Notes: a model not told the origin generated them from the letters alone. DNA of 64,000 nt from Superficieibacter electus (GCF_002915575.1 NZ_PQGD01000001.1:124001-188000); one strand, 5' to 3'; positions 1 through 9,676 are shown, counted from the stretch's first letter. Made by a program: numbers and translations.

Positions 1-657
1 AAAGTAAAACATCTACTTTATGCTTCCTCAAGCTCAGTATATGGTTTGAACCGTAAGATGCCATTTTCAACCGAAGATTCAGTTGATCATCCGGTGTCTT
101 TATATGCAGCGACAAAAAAAGCCAATGAGCTAATGTCACATACTTATTCGCATCTGTATGGGTTACCTACCACCGGGCTGCGCTTCTTCACCGTCTACGG
201 TCCATGGGGAAGACCTGACATGGCTCTTTTCAAATTTACTAAAGCCATGATTGCGGGTAAAAGTATTGATGTTTATAACTATGGTAAAATGAAACGTGAC
301 TTTACCTATATTGATGATATAGCTGAAGCAATTGTTCGCCTTCAGGATGTCATCCCTCGGGAAGATGCTGAATGGACCGTCGAAAATGGCTCACCTGCAA
401 CAAGCTCTGCACCTTATCGAGTCTACAATATCGGTAATAGTTCTCCTGTTGAATTAATGGACTACATCACTGCACTCGAAGAAGCTCTTGGAATTGAAGC
501 AGAAAAAAATATGATGCCGATTCAGGCGGGGGATGTGTTAGAAACAAGCGCTGATACTCAGGCTCTGTATGAAGTGATTGGATTCAAACCTGAGACTAGC
601 GTCAAGAAAGGCGTCGCTAATTTCGTAGAGTGGTATAAGCAATATTATAATGTGTAA
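1..657 (+). CDS. UDP-glucuronate 4-epimerase (3' part, 5' end outside window)
   Basis: Extended short-chain dehydrogenase that would interconvert UDP-glucuronate and UDP-galacturonate with bound NAD. The reading frame is open from base 1 (KVKHLLYASSSSVYG), so the TTG at 46 is internal; about 218 residues are present against roughly 334 for the family. The catalytic Ser lies in YASSSSVYG and the Tyr/Lys pair in YAATKKANE. RFFTVYGPWGRPDMA and the RDFTYIDDIAEAI block are typical of this epimerase group. It converges on ugd, whose product supplies its substrate, so the pair could provide UDP-GalA for the nearby O-antigen. Substrate assignment is by family resemblance, not proof. Confidence 0.85.
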   Translation, partial: KVKHLLYASSSSVYGLNRKMPFSTEDSVDHPVSLYAATKKANELMSHTYSHLYGLPTTGLRFFTVYGPWGRPDMALFKFTKAMIAGKSIDVYNYGKMKRDFTYIDDIAEAIVRLQDVIPREDAEWTVENGSPATSSAPYRVYNIGNSSPVELMDYITALEEALGIEAEKNMMPIQAGDVLETSADTQALYEVIGFKPETSVKKGVANFVEWYKQYYNV

Positions 658-664
658 AAATAAA

Positions 665-683
665 AGCCCTCAGAACGAGGGCT
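665..683. terminator. Bidirectional terminator between epimerase and ugd
   Basis: A 7-bp perfect stem AGCCCTC/GAGGGCT with a 5-nt loop is followed on the plus strand by a T-rich run (TTTCTTTTTTT) and on the minus strand by TTTTATTTTT. It sits 8 bases after the epimerase stop and about 33 bases after the ugd stop, so it can end both converging transcripts. Confidence 0.85.
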
Positions 684-715
684 CGTTTCTTTTTTTGCAA
701 ATATAAATTATTTAG

Positions 716-1882
716 TCAATCGCCACCAAAGAGATCGCGCGTGTAAACTTTCGACGCGACATCTGTTAGCTCTTCAGCCATACGATTCGAGATGATAACG
801 TCAGCCTCTTTTTTAAAAGCTTCAATATCTCGAATCACGCGAGAATGAAAAAATTCATCTTCGGCCATTACCGGCTCATAAACAATAACTTCTACGCCCT
901 TCGCCTTAATGCGTTTCATGATCCCCTGGATGGACGAGGCGCGGAAGTTATCTGAGCCACTTTTCATAATCAGGCGATACACCCCTACCACTTTTGGTTT
1001 CCGCGCAAGAATAGAATCCGCAATGAAGTCTTTACGAGTGCGGTTAGCATCAACAATGGCTGAAATGAGATTATTGGGAACTGCTTCATAGTTCGCTAGT
1101 AATTGCTTAGTATCTTTTGGCAGACAGTAGCCGCCATAGCCAAAGGAAGGATTGTTATAGTGGCTGCCGATACGTGGATCCAGACAAACGCCTTCGATAA
1201 TTTGTCTCGTATTGAGGCCCAGGCTCTCAGCGTAGCTGTCCAGCTCGTTAAAGTACGCCACGCGCATTGCCAGGTAGGTATTAGCAAAGAGTTTAATGGC
1301 TTCGGCTTCCGTTGAGTCAGTAAATAGCACTGGCACATCTTTCTTAATAGCTCCCTCCTGAAGCAGTGCCGCGAAACGTTCAGCACGTTCTGAGCGTTCA
1401 CCAATCACAATGCGTGACGGATGCAAGTTGTCATAGAGCGCCCTGCCCTCACGCAAAAATTCAGGAGAGAATATAATGTTATCAACGTTCAGTTCTTTTT
1501 TAATCGCTTCTGTAAATCCCACCGGGATGGTTGACTTGATGACCATCACCGCCGAAGGATTGATTGCAGTGACATCGCGGATAACGCTTTCTACAGACGA
1601 GGTGTTGAAGTAATTGGTCTTAGGATCATAGTCGGTTGGCGTCGCGATGATGACATAATCGGCATCGCGATAAGCTTCGTGCTTATCAGTCGTAGCCCGA
1701 AAATTCAGGTCCTTATCAGCCAAATATTGCTGGATCTCTTTATCGATAATAGGAGACTTTTTCTGATTTAACATATCCACTTTAGCCGGGACGATATCTA
1801 ATGCCACGACCTCATGATTTTGAGCAATCAAAATGCCATTTGATAAACCAACGTAGCCTGTACCAGAAATTGTTATTTTCAT
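716..1882 (-). CDS. ugd: UDP-glucose 6-dehydrogenase
   Basis: Oxidises UDP-glucose twice to UDP-glucuronate using NAD, in the cytoplasm. The product feeds colanic acid, lipid A aminoarabinose and, via the neighbouring epimerase, UDP-GalA. The 388-residue length is normal. It has the N-terminal Rossmann motif [10 protein letters not shown], the catalytic-cysteine segment [13 protein letters not shown] and the E-rich hinge [12 protein letters not shown]. It is transcribed alone from its own gap downstream of gnd, the usual gnd-ugd arrangement. No strong Shine-Dalgarno precedes the ATG. Confidence 0.97.
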   Translation of the reverse strand: MKITISGTGYVGLSNGILIAQNHEVVALDIVPAKVDMLNQKKSPIIDKEIQQYLADKDLNFRATTDKHEAYRDADYVIIATPTDYDPKTNYFNTSSVESVIRDVTAINPSAVMVIKSTIPVGFTEAIKKELNVDNIIFSPEFLREGRALYDNLHPSRIVIGERSERAERFAALLQEGAIKKDVPVLFTDSTEAEAIKLFANTYLAMRVAYFNELDSYAESLGLNTRQIIEGVCLDPRIGSHYNNPSFGYGGYCLPKDTKQLLANYEAVPNNLISAIVDANRTRKDFIADSILARKPKVVGVYRLIMKSGSDNFRASSIQGIMKRIKAKGVEVIVYEPVMAEDEFFHSRVIRDIEAFKKEADVIISNRMAEELTDVASKVYTRDLFGGD

Positions 1883-1959
1883 TAGAGAGCAACTTTAGTG
1901 AGTTTAAATGTGGAGGAGATGACTATACAGCCACCACGATATTCATCAGCTGTGAGAGT

Positions 1960-1988
1960 TTTTAACCCCGGAACTTATGGGCTGTCAA
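1960..1988 (-). promoter_or_regulatory. Candidate ugd promoter
   Basis: On the minus strand TTGACA (1988-1983) is followed after exactly 17 bp by TTAAAA (1965-1960), giving a transcript start about 70 bases before the ugd ATG. The -35 is a perfect match and the -10 is moderate. Rcs, PhoP and PmrA control of ugd is known in relatives, but I see no clear operator here. Confidence 0.5.
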
Positions 1989-2090
1989 GAGGGGTATTTT
2001 AGGGCGCATAAGTTGTACCAACGGGAAACAGTGAGGTTTTTCTTAAAATTATTATAAATCGAGCGTGTGTATAAAGGAATGCAAGCAAAA

Positions 2091-2118
2091 AAGCCCGGTA
2101 TTTTATTTACCCGGGCTT
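2091..2118 (-). terminator. Terminator downstream of gnd
   Basis: An 8-bp stem AAGCCCGG/CCGGGCTT around an AT-rich 12-nt loop is followed on the minus strand by TTTTTTGC. It lies about 25 bases after the gnd stop and would end the O-antigen/gnd transcript before ugd. Confidence 0.85.
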
Positions 2119-2143
2119 TATTCTGACGATTTTCTAAATCAGA

Positions 2144-3550
2144 TTAATCCAGCCATTCAGTGTGGAACACACCGTCTTTATCAGTACGCTTGTAAGTATG
2201 CGCACCAAAGTAATCACGCTGCGCCTGAATCAGGTTGGCAGGCAGTACAGCAGAGCGATAGCTGTCATAGTAAGCGACAGCAGCCGAGAAGGTCGGAACC
2301 GGGATACCGTTCTGCACCGCATAGGCAACCACATCACGCAACGCCTGCTGGTAGTCATCAGCAATTTGCTTAAAGTATGGCGCTAAAAGCAGGTTGGCGA
2401 TGCCGGCATTTTCGGCGTAAGCGTCGGTGATCTTCTGCAGGAACTGCGCACGAATGATACAGCCCGCACGAAAGATCTTCGCGATCTCGCCGTAGTTGAG
2501 ATCCCAGTTATGTTCATCAGACGCGGCACGAAGCTGTGAGAAGCCCTGCGCATAGGAGACAATCTTGCCCAGATAGAGCGCACGGCGCACTTTCTCAACA
2601 AACTCAGCTTTATCAGCAGCGGGTTTCGCCTGAGGACCACTCAGCACTTTCGACGCGGCTACGCGCTGTTCTTTAAGAGATGATATATAGCGAGCAAACA
2701 CAGACTCAGTGATCAGCGACAGCGGCTCGCCCAGATCAAGTGAACTCTGGCTGGTCCATTTACCGGTACCTTTGTTAGCCGCTTCATCCAGAATCACATC
2801 AACCAGGTATTTACCTTCTTCATCTTTCTTAGTGAAGATATCTTTGGTGATGTCGATCAGATAGCTGCTCAACTCGCCTTCGTTCCACTCAGTAAAGATG
2901 GACGCCAGCTCATCATTAGACAGGTTCAGCCCACCTTTCAGCAGCGCGTAGGCTTCTGCGATCAGCTGCATGTCACCATATTCGATACCGTTATGCACCA
3001 TTTTAACATAGTGACCTGCACCGTCCGGACCGATATACGTCACGCAAGGTTCGCCATCTTCCGCAACGGCAGCGATTTTGGTCAGGATTGGCGCAACGAG
3101 CTCGTAAGCATCTTTCTGACCGCCGGGCATGATTGACGGCCCTTTAAGCGCGCCCTCTTCGCCACCGGACACGCCAGTGCCGATAAAGTTAAAGCCTTCT
3201 TCAGACAGCTCACGGTTACGGCGAATGGTGTCCTGGAAGAAAGTGTTGCCACCATCAATGATGATGTCGCCTTTATCCAGATACGGTTTCAGGGAATCAA
3301 TGGCGCTGTCAGTACCCGCGCCCGCTTTCACCATTAACAGGATACGACGCGGCGTTTCAAGAGACTCAACGAACTCCTGCACCGTGTAGTAAGGAACCAG
3401 TTTCTTACCGGGGTTCTCGGCGATAACCTCTTCGGTCTTTTCACGGGAGCGGTTGAAAACGGAGACGGTATAACCACGGCTCTCGATGTTGAGCGCCAGG
3501 TTGCGCCCCATCACTGCCATACCGACGACGCCGATCTGTTGCTTGGACAT
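2144..3550 (-). CDS. gnd: 6-phosphogluconate dehydrogenase, decarboxylating
   Basis: Converts 6-phosphogluconate to ribulose-5-phosphate, CO2 and NADPH in the oxidative pentose phosphate pathway. The 468 residues match the family exactly. Visible motifs are the NADP-binding [15 protein letters not shown], the substrate block [16 protein letters not shown] with IMPGG, and the [16 protein letters not shown] segment with the catalytic Lys just upstream (HYVKMVHNG). AGGAG lies 7 bases before the ATG. It marks the distal edge of the O-antigen locus; gnd is a known recombination partner of O-antigen exchange, and the composition shifts sharply to AT-rich just upstream of it. Confidence 0.98.
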   Translation of the reverse strand: MSKQQIGVVGMAVMGRNLALNIESRGYTVSVFNRSREKTEEVIAENPGKKLVPYYTVQEFVESLETPRRILLMVKAGAGTDSAIDSLKPYLDKGDIIIDGGNTFFQDTIRRNRELSEEGFNFIGTGVSGGEEGALKGPSIMPGGQKDAYELVAPILTKIAAVAEDGEPCVTYIGPDGAGHYVKMVHNGIEYGDMQLIAEAYALLKGGLNLSNDELASIFTEWNEGELSSYLIDITKDIFTKKDEEGKYLVDVILDEAANKGTGKWTSQSSLDLGEPLSLITESVFARYISSLKEQRVAASKVLSGPQAKPAADKAEFVEKVRRALYLGKIVSYAQGFSQLRAASDEHNWDLNYGEIAKIFRAGCIIRAQFLQKITDAYAENAGIANLLLAPYFKQIADDYQQALRDVVAYAVQNGIPVPTFSAAVAYYDSYRSAVLPANLIQAQRDYFGAHTYKRTDKDGVFHTEWLD

Positions 3551-3696
3551 TGTTTACTCCTGTCAGGACTATATTCAGCTTTGTATGTGCTGCTTAGAAT
3601 ATAGTCTATATTACTAAAGAATGTATTGAAGCACTAGAGAATTTACCACACTTGAGACTAATAGCGTTAAGATTCTTAAAAACAAGAATCACCTTA

Positions 3697-4845
3697 TTAT
3701 TTTAAAGTTTCTACTTTTCGCTTTCTGAAAAAATGAAAAAGATAAGTAATACCAAAAAGGTATACAAGGTATTTTGAAGATGTATATTGATTATTGATAA
3801 TTTGATAAACCAATGGGAAATATAAGATTGAGCTAAAGATTATTATCAAAGAATTTTTTCGTCTTTTAGCAATCTTATGTAATCCATTATGTAAAAAACC
3901 AATCACAAACATTGTTAAAATATACGCTATGTAGCCTACATCAAAAAAGTCGTATATAATGGTATAAACATTTGTATGAAAATAACCAATGTCATAGAAT
4001 GGCATTATAATACAATCTAGCCCCTCATTTATACAATAGGAAGAGGATATGGTCGTGAAATTTAGGCTATCTAATGCATATAGATTAGCTATTGTATAAT
4101 TACCTATGTTTGATAAAATAACTTCTATTATCCCATTTCCTTCTGATAATTTATTAAGTGCGAGCAAAGAAAGGAAAAAAACTGCCATAAACCCTAAACA
4201 GGAAAATATTATTAACCGAGTGCTATTTTTTTTATAATATGCTCTAATACATATCCATGTGATAAATATTATTAAAAGTTTAACTTTAGCTGTTGCCATA
4301 ATCGCATAAGCAATTGAGAATAAGAAGTTAAAAATAAATCGCCTTTTCGCTTCTTTATTTAAAGAGTCGTTGTAATATGCTGCAGCGGAAATAAAGAAAA
4401 CAGGGTAAATTAAGTAATACATATAACCAAAAGCAATAAAAAATGCATCTGGATCACCATAATTAATTATGATTCTCAATCCAATATAAAAGTTGGAATT
4501 AACTGCAAGCCCTTCTTTAATCATATTTATAGCCAAAAAAGCCGTTATAATATATATTGGTATTACAAACAACTGGCGTACAGGGCGGACCTGAGTTGAA
4601 GGAACTTTAAAATCCACAAATATTTTGGAGAATAATCCCCCGACAAAAAATGAGAAACATCCTGAGCAAATCCATAAAAGAGTCAGATTAGAGATAGTAT
4701 AAAAATATGTTTCATAAAAGCTTGCTAAAAAAAGTACAGTTGCCCACAATATAAGTGTTACAAAGGTGGGGGAACCTTTACCATTACTTATTAATTTTTC
4801 ACCTATGGCCAATGCGATAAGGAATGCTATAGCTAAATAAATCAT
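3697..4845 (-). CDS. wzy: Putative O-antigen repeat-unit polymerase (Wzy)
   Basis: A polytopic inner-membrane protein of 382 residues with about 10-11 hydrophobic segments, strongly AT-rich and lacking any soluble catalytic motif. Wzy proteins share little sequence. The call rests on the topology, the position in a galF-gnd cluster with wzx and two glycosyltransferases, and a segment FHTNVYTIIYDFFDVGYI that resembles the oligosaccharide repeat-unit polymerase family near its large periplasmic loop. It would join undecaprenyl-linked O units on the periplasmic side. It is the last gene of the four-gene cluster, 105 bp after the glycosyltransferase. Confidence 0.8.
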   Translation of the reverse strand: MIYLAIAFLIALAIGEKLISNGKGSPTFVTLILWATVLFLASFYETYFYTISNLTLLWICSGCFSFFVGGLFSKIFVDFKVPSTQVRPVRQLFVIPIYIITAFLAINMIKEGLAVNSNFYIGLRIIINYGDPDAFFIAFGYMYYLIYPVFFISAAAYYNDSLNKEAKRRFIFNFLFSIAYAIMATAKVKLLIIFITWICIRAYYKKNSTRLIIFSCLGFMAVFFLSLLALNKLSEGNGIIEVILSNIGNYTIANLYALDSLNFTTISSSYCINEGLDCIIMPFYDIGYFHTNVYTIIYDFFDVGYIAYILTMFVIGFLHNGLHKIAKRRKNSLIIIFSSILYFPLVYQIINNQYTSSKYLVYLFGITYLFHFFRKRKVETLK

Positions 4846-4950
4846 ATGAGCAACCGGTGTAGTTGAAATGATGCAATTTCGTGTTGATGTATTTTATTTC
4901 AAGTATTAATAAATACACAAAATAATAGTTACAGGCTTTACAAGAGCTAA

Positions 4951-6054
4951 CTATATTTTATTTATGACATCAATATACTTTTCAATAATTATCTTTTCAT
5001 CAAAGCTATTCATAATTTTTACTCTACTTTGCATACCCATTTCCGCCCTTTTATCGTCGGGAAGCTCAATAAATTTTTCAATACAATCAAATAAACTTTT
5101 TGTAGATCGCATTTCGCAAAGAAAACCATTAATAGTATCATCTACAACTTCTCTACAACCTATATTATCAGTAGTAATGATTGGTTTTCCCATTGCAGCC
5201 GCTTCAAGAAGCGATTTTGGAACTCCTTCTCTATAGTATGAAGGTAGGACCACGCAATCCATATCTTTAATATCGTGCTCGACGCAATCGCTGAAACCAA
5301 GATATTTAACAACATTAATTCGTTCCCATTCCTTTATGTCAGCATTTGAAATTCCTGATGGATTATTTAAATCGAGTGGTCCTAAAAGGTAAAACTCTAC
5401 ATAATTATACTTTTCCAATATTAATTTTGCAGCTTCAATATAATGATAGATCCCCTTCTCTGCGATTAATCTTGCGACTAAAATAAACTTTAATTCGGTG
5501 GATTTATTTTTAGGCGAAACTTGAAACCGAGAAAGATCAACACCAGAACCGGGCAATCTATCACTTTTATTAATATCTATAATTTTAAGGTTTAAAAACA
5601 AATTTCGATCTTCTTCATTTTGAAAGAAAATGAAATCTGCTTTTGATTGACTAATTTTGTACAGCAACGATACAAGTTTAGAGAAAAAATTATTTTTGGT
5701 AAAGATTACTCCAAGTCCTGCAATATTGTTAACTATTTTTATTCTATTTAACCAAGCTGCTAGAGTTGAATATATATTATTTTTAGGGGTAAAATTTAAA
5801 ACGATTGAGATGTTTTCTCTTCTAAATATACGATAGAAGTCAAAAAATGTTTTAAAGTCTTTATAAAGATTTTTCCCACTTCTATCTATTTTAATATCAC
5901 TAAATTTACATCCTAGCTTCATTAATCGAGAACTATATTCATCGAGAGGCGCGATGGCGTATACTTCATGATTTTGTTTAATTAATTCTAAGATTGTATT
6001 TTTTCTAAAATTATATAAATACCAGCTAGTGTTAGCTGTGATAGCTATTTTCAT
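4951..6054 (-). CDS. Glycosyltransferase family 4 (O-antigen)
   Basis: A 367-residue GT-B retaining glycosyltransferase. The N-terminal half starts MKIAITANTSWYLYNFRKN, as in GT4 enzymes related to capsular and PglA-like transferases. The C-terminal half has LVARLIAEKGIYHYIEAA and the nucleotide-sugar motif YREGVPKSLLEAAAMGKP with the E-x7-E pair, then TTDNIGCREVV. It would add one sugar to the lipid-linked O unit on the cytoplasmic face. Donor and acceptor cannot be read from sequence. It lies 6 bp downstream of the family 2 gene, consistent with co-transcription. Confidence 0.88.
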   Translation of the reverse strand: MKIAITANTSWYLYNFRKNTILELIKQNHEVYAIAPLDEYSSRLMKLGCKFSDIKIDRSGKNLYKDFKTFFDFYRIFRRENISIVLNFTPKNNIYSTLAAWLNRIKIVNNIAGLGVIFTKNNFFSKLVSLLYKISQSKADFIFFQNEEDRNLFLNLKIIDINKSDRLPGSGVDLSRFQVSPKNKSTELKFILVARLIAEKGIYHYIEAAKLILEKYNYVEFYLLGPLDLNNPSGISNADIKEWERINVVKYLGFSDCVEHDIKDMDCVVLPSYYREGVPKSLLEAAAMGKPIITTDNIGCREVVDDTINGFLCEMRSTKSLFDCIEKFIELPDDKRAEMGMQSRVKIMNSFDEKIIIEKYIDVINKI

Positions 6055-6060
6055 AATGCA

Positions 6061-6966
6061 TTATTCCCCATTGAGGGAATGATTTTTTTTAAGGCCATCA
6101 CTTATCCCTTTCAATATATAAGACATTCTTTTTCTTTTAGGTGAAATCATCGAAAATATTAAAAATTTAATAGGCATCATCGAGATAAGCTTGATTTTAT
6201 ATTTAAATGGAAAGTGGGGTTCTCTTAATGAGAAGATCCAATTTCGATAAACATAATATAATCTTATTGGGGACCCCACGTTGATAGATTTGCCAAAAAA
6301 AAGGCTAATATCTTTAGCGCCAAGGTTATGTTTCATAGCTACCTTCGTCGTCATTAATATATGATATCCAAGGTATCTTGCCCTATAACACCATTCAATA
6401 TCAATTGAATCTATAAACCATTCAGCTTTATTTAGGCCAACTATAGAAAAGATTTCTGTATTATATAATGTGCCCGAAGAAATGATTGATTTTACGCTAT
6501 ATATAGTAGGTAACAAGCAAACACTATTTTTGAAATATTTTTCATAACGGACATTATCTCTCTCATTTATAACTGAGGGACCAATGCACGCCACTTTATT
6601 TCCAAGGGATTGTTTTGCTAAATTATATTCTTCATATAAACAATTAATCAACCCCTCTTGTACCGATGAATCTTGGTCAAACGTTATGACGAAATCTGAG
6701 TTTTCTTTGATCGCTCGCATGATAGCCAGATTTTGAGCATAAGCAATGCCAAGATTTTTTTTGAGCTGTATAATAATAATATCTTCGTCTTTTTTAAATA
6801 AATTAGCAACACCTTCCTGAATAGAAAAGGAATCACTGTTATCCACTAGAATAATTTTGTCAACCTGAGATTTTATTGAGATGATATTTTTATATAACAA
6901 CTCTAAAGAAGGATTATAAGAAACTACCAATGCTGTGATTTTTACACTTGATTGCATATATAACAT
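6061..6966 (-). CDS. Glycosyltransferase family 2, rhamnosyltransferase-like
   Basis: A 301-residue GT-A enzyme. It begins with the family core KITALVVSYNPSLELL...ILVDNSD, carries the acidic donor site ITFDQDSS, and has WFIDSIDIEWCYRARYLGY, a block seen in WbbL/RfbF-type rhamnosyltransferases. The ORF can start at 6966 (MLYM) or at the fourth codon (6957); either overlaps the wzx 3' end, which indicates translational coupling. Rhamnose transfer is an inference from the family. No rmlBDAC genes are present between galF and gnd, so the donor would have to be made elsewhere or be a different sugar. Confidence 0.85.
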   Translation of the reverse strand: MLYMQSSVKITALVVSYNPSLELLYKNIISIKSQVDKIILVDNSDSFSIQEGVANLFKKDEDIIIIQLKKNLGIAYAQNLAIMRAIKENSDFVITFDQDSSVQEGLINCLYEEYNLAKQSLGNKVACIGPSVINERDNVRYEKYFKNSVCLLPTIYSVKSIISSGTLYNTEIFSIVGLNKAEWFIDSIDIEWCYRARYLGYHILMTTKVAMKHNLGAKDISLFFGKSINVGSPIRLYYVYRNWIFSLREPHFPFKYKIKLISMMPIKFLIFSMISPKRKRMSYILKGISDGLKKNHSLNGE

Positions 6967-8183
6967 CTCTTTCTAAATATAAACATCAATATCGAAGCCA
7001 TTGTTTCTGTAAGCAAAACAGACAAAGCTGCACCCAGAGCACCATAAATATGTACAAGTAATGGCATATAAGCTAAATGTAAGACCGAAACTACTAAATA
7101 AATTGTTCGAAGAATTTTTGTTTGACCGCGAACTAAATATAAATTTTGTGCAAAAGCTATCCCAAATGATATAGAAATTATGCTTAACGACAAGGCGTAA
7201 TAGACACTTATTCCGGAAATAAATTCCGCACCTAGAAAAATTTTATATACATAATCACTTAAGAGTATTAAAATCATTACTAATACAATAGCAAAAGATA
7301 CTAAAATACATGAAGATTTAAACCATAATTTAAAGAAATCTTTTGAATCAACTTTTGATATTCTCGGAAAAAATGCCTGCGCAATTGGATAGAGAACACC
7401 TTGTGCAGCACCTTTTAATTTATCAGCACTAGAATAATAACCAGATTCGATCGGATTTTTTGCAAAACCTAAATAAACCAATGTTAATGAACTATAGATA
7501 TTAGTAAAAACATTAGAGATAAATATATCGAAACCACTTTTAAATCTTTTTTTAATTTCAATAGAGGTAGTTCTAATGAACAATGAAAAGTTTAATTTGC
7601 AAACCATATATAATATTGAAAGTATATTGGGGATAATAATATTAAAACTATAAGCCAACATTGCAAAGTCAATATCATTTTTATTTTTTACAAAAAACAA
7701 CACAAATATAATTGAAAGTATACGAGATATTGTTGATGAAATAACAATAAATCCTGTTTTTTCTTTTCCGATAAAGAAATAGCTTTGATTGAATATAGTT
7801 GAAAATATTGAAACAATCATAATAAAATAACAAACAGTATTTTCATTATATTTTGTAAGAATAGCTCCCGCCCCGACACATATAACACATAACAAAAACA
7901 TTAAAGATCTACAATAGATGATTTCAGTAACTACATTTTGCTCTTGTTTTTTGTTCTCAGCTCTTGCTATGTCTCTTGAACCCGTTAAAGTAAAGCCATA
8001 TTCTACAAGCATAATCATATACTGCTGAGCAGCCAAGAATATCGATAATATGCCAAAGTTTGATACTCCCAAACTTTTAGTTATCACAGGCAATGTTATG
8101 AATGGAAACAAATATATACTACCGCGAACCAGAAAAAGGTGAAAAATAGACCTGATAGGTATATCCTTAATTAATTTTCTCAT
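6942..8183 (-). CDS. wzx: O-antigen flippase (Wzx)
   Basis: A 413-residue MATE/polysaccharide-transporter-like protein with about 12 membrane helices. It starts IRSIFHLFLVRGSIYLFPFITLPVITKSLGVSNFGILS, the standard N-terminal signature of O-unit flippases (given here as a reading, key part FPFITLPVI and LGVSNFG). It would move the undecaprenyl-linked O unit across the inner membrane. It is the first gene after the JUMPstart leader and overlaps the downstream glycosyltransferase. Codon use is extremely AT-rich, as in the rest of the cluster and unlike galF, indicating acquisition by transfer. Confidence 0.92.
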   Translation of the reverse strand: MRKLIKDIPIRSIFHLFLVRGSIYLFPFITLPVITKSLGVSNFGILSIFLAAQQYMIMLVEYGFTLTGSRDIARAENKKQEQNVVTEIIYCRSLMFLLCVICVGAGAILTKYNENTVCYFIMIVSIFSTIFNQSYFFIGKEKTGFIVISSTISRILSIIFVLFFVKNKNDIDFAMLAYSFNIIIPNILSILYMVCKLNFSLFIRTTSIEIKKRFKSGFDIFISNVFTNIYSSLTLVYLGFAKNPIESGYYSSADKLKGAAQGVLYPIAQAFFPRISKVDSKDFFKLWFKSSCILVSFAIVLVMILILLSDYVYKIFLGAEFISGISVYYALSLSIISISFGIAFAQNLYLVRGQTKILRTIYLVVSVLHLAYMPLLVHIYGALGAALSVLLTETMASILMFIFRKRCYICNQV

Positions 8184-8310
8184 TTATATATCTTATACCT
8201 ATTTTATTTTACCCAAGTTAATTTATTAACAATAATAGTATTAAAAGAAAATAAAATTTTTTAGCCAAAAAAATAATTTATTTTAGAGATAGTGTAAGAA
8301 TATACTAAAT

Positions 8311-8349
8311 CACGCTACCGCCCCTGGCTCGACAGCTACCAGTCCACTG
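8311..8349 (-). promoter_or_regulatory. JUMPstart with ops element, O-antigen leader
   Basis: The minus strand carries the 39-bp JUMPstart block ending in a perfect ops element GGCGGTAGCGTG (8322-8311). ops pauses RNA polymerase and recruits the antiterminator RfaH, which is needed for long surface-polysaccharide operons. It lies about 130 bases before the wzx start codon. Confidence 0.93.
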
Positions 8350-8432
8350 TAACCACTTCACGTTTCATCTGCGCGCACGATCCCCGGGCACACAAAATGC
8401 ATACTAAATCCTTCATCAACGACAACATCATT

Positions 8433-8469
8433 GTTATATGAATTTAACTCAGAGACAAGAAAATTCTTA
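8433..8469 (-). promoter_or_regulatory. Candidate O-antigen promoter with RcsAB-like box
   Basis: On the minus strand TAAGAATTTTCTTG (8469-8456) matches the RcsAB consensus TAAGAATATTCCTA at 11 of 14 positions. Its last six bases TTCTTG can serve as a -35, followed after 17 bp by TATAAC (8438-8433) as -10. An activator box overlapping the -35 fits Rcs-activated promoters. The transcript would start about 80 bases before JUMPstart. This is a motif match only. Confidence 0.5.
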
Positions 8470-8535
8470 ATCTACATAATAAAAAATGTGTCTAAGCCTA
8501 CCATTTTTAGTTGTTGATAGATAAGACAAAAACAA

Positions 8536-8593
8536 AACGGCAGTGGAATCATGATATGAGTAAAAACTCAAACATCATAATTCCACTGCCGTT
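8536..8593 (-). terminator. Long hairpin terminator after galF
   Basis: A 14-bp perfect stem AACGGCAGTGGAAT/ATTCCACTGCCGTT encloses further pairing (ATGAT/ATCAT and GAGT/ACTC). On the minus strand it is followed by TTGTTTTTGTCTT. It lies 40 bases after the galF stop and separates galF from the O-antigen promoter. Confidence 0.8.
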
Positions 8594-8632
8594 GTCAGTA
8601 TGGATTAACCGCGCCCCTAGAAGGGGTATTTG

Positions 8633-9529
8633 TTATCCTGCGCTAAGCAATTTTTTAATACTTTCGCGGAATTTTGCACCCTCATTCAGGTTACGCAGAC
8701 CATAATTAACAAAGGCCTTCATATACCCCATTTTTTTACCGCAGTCGTAGCTGTCACCCGTCATTAGCATGGCATCAACGGACTGCTTTTTAGCAAGTTC
8801 AGCGATAGCATCAGTAAGCTGGATACGGCCCCAGGCACCGGCTTTAGTACGCTCCAGTTCTGGCCAGATGTCGGCGGAAAGCACATAGCGACCGACGGCC
8901 ATCAGATCGGAATCCAGCGTTTGCGGCTGATCCGGCTTTTCAATAAATTCAACGATACGGCTAACGTTACCTGCATTATCAATAGGCTCTTTAATCTGAA
9001 TAACAGAATATTCAGAGAGATCGCCTTCCATTCTTTTCGCCAGCACCTGGCTGCGTCCCGTCTCCTTAAAGCGAGCGACCATTGCCGCCAGGTTATAGCG
9101 CAATGGGTCTGCGGTCGCGGTATCGAGGATAATATCGGGCAGCACAACGATGAAAGGATTATCGCCGATAATTGGTTGAGCGCAAAGAATCGAATGGCCG
9201 AGGCCAAGTGGCTGAGCTTGACGCACGTTCATAATGGTGACACCCGGAGGGCAGATGGATTGCACTTCAGCCAGCAGCTGACGCTTAACGCGCTGCTCCA
9301 GGAGCGCTTCCAGCTCATAGGACGTGTCAAAATGGTTTTCAACGGCGTTTTTGGAAGAGTGAGTGACCAGAACGATCTCTTTGATCCCTGCAGCAACAAT
9401 CTCGTCGACGATGTACTGAATCATAGGCTTGTCGACAATCGGTAGCATCTCTTTCGGAATGGCCTTCGTGGCAGGCAACATGTGCATCCCTAAGCCCGCT
9501 ACCGGTATAACCGCTTTCAAATTAATCAT
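8633..9529 (-). CDS. galF: GalF, UTP-glucose-1-phosphate uridylyltransferase homologue
   Basis: A 298-residue homologue of GalU that modulates UDP-glucose supply and marks the start of enterobacterial O-antigen/colanic loci. It shows the nucleotidyltransferase signature [20 protein letters not shown], where GalF carries GMHML in place of the GTRFL of GalU, plus [10 protein letters not shown] and [15 protein letters not shown]. The ORF can be extended to a GTG at 9541, but that GTG belongs to the ribosome site AGGTGGAAG; the ATG at 9529 gives the conserved start [10 protein letters not shown] long hairpin follows. Confidence 0.96.
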   Translation of the reverse strand: MINLKAVIPVAGLGMHMLPATKAIPKEMLPIVDKPMIQYIVDEIVAAGIKEIVLVTHSSKNAVENHFDTSYELEALLEQRVKRQLLAEVQSICPPGVTIMNVRQAQPLGLGHSILCAQPIIGDNPFIVVLPDIILDTATADPLRYNLAAMVARFKETGRSQVLAKRMEGDLSEYSVIQIKEPIDNAGNVSRIVEFIEKPDQPQTLDSDLMAVGRYVLSADIWPELERTKAGAWGRIQLTDAIAELAKKQSVDAMLMTGDSYDCGKKMGYMKAFVNYGLRNLNEGAKFRESIKKLLSAG

Positions 9530-9558
9530 TATTTCTTCCACCTATAAATGATTTGTGA

Positions 9559-9587
9559 ATTATAGACTCTAAAAATGTTTTATCCAG
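9559..9587 (-). promoter_or_regulatory. Candidate galF -10 region
   Basis: The minus strand has a perfect TATAAT (9564-9559), about 30 bases before the galF ATG. The hexamer 17 bp upstream (CTGGAT, 9587-9582) is a poor -35, so an activator or extended contacts would be needed. The call rests mainly on the -10. Confidence 0.4.
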
Positions 9588-9676
9588 CCAGTTTTGGGAT
9601 GATACGCCTTATCGCTGCTGAAAACCCGGGTTGAATTCTGAAGCGAGGCGTTTGATGTCCAGGAATCGTCGTAAAA

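Noticed and set aside
3672-3690. GATTCTT/AAGAATC hairpin after wzy as a terminator
   Set aside because: The stem is short and AT-rich and lacks a T-run on the minus strand; transcription probably continues into gnd or ends at the gnd terminator.
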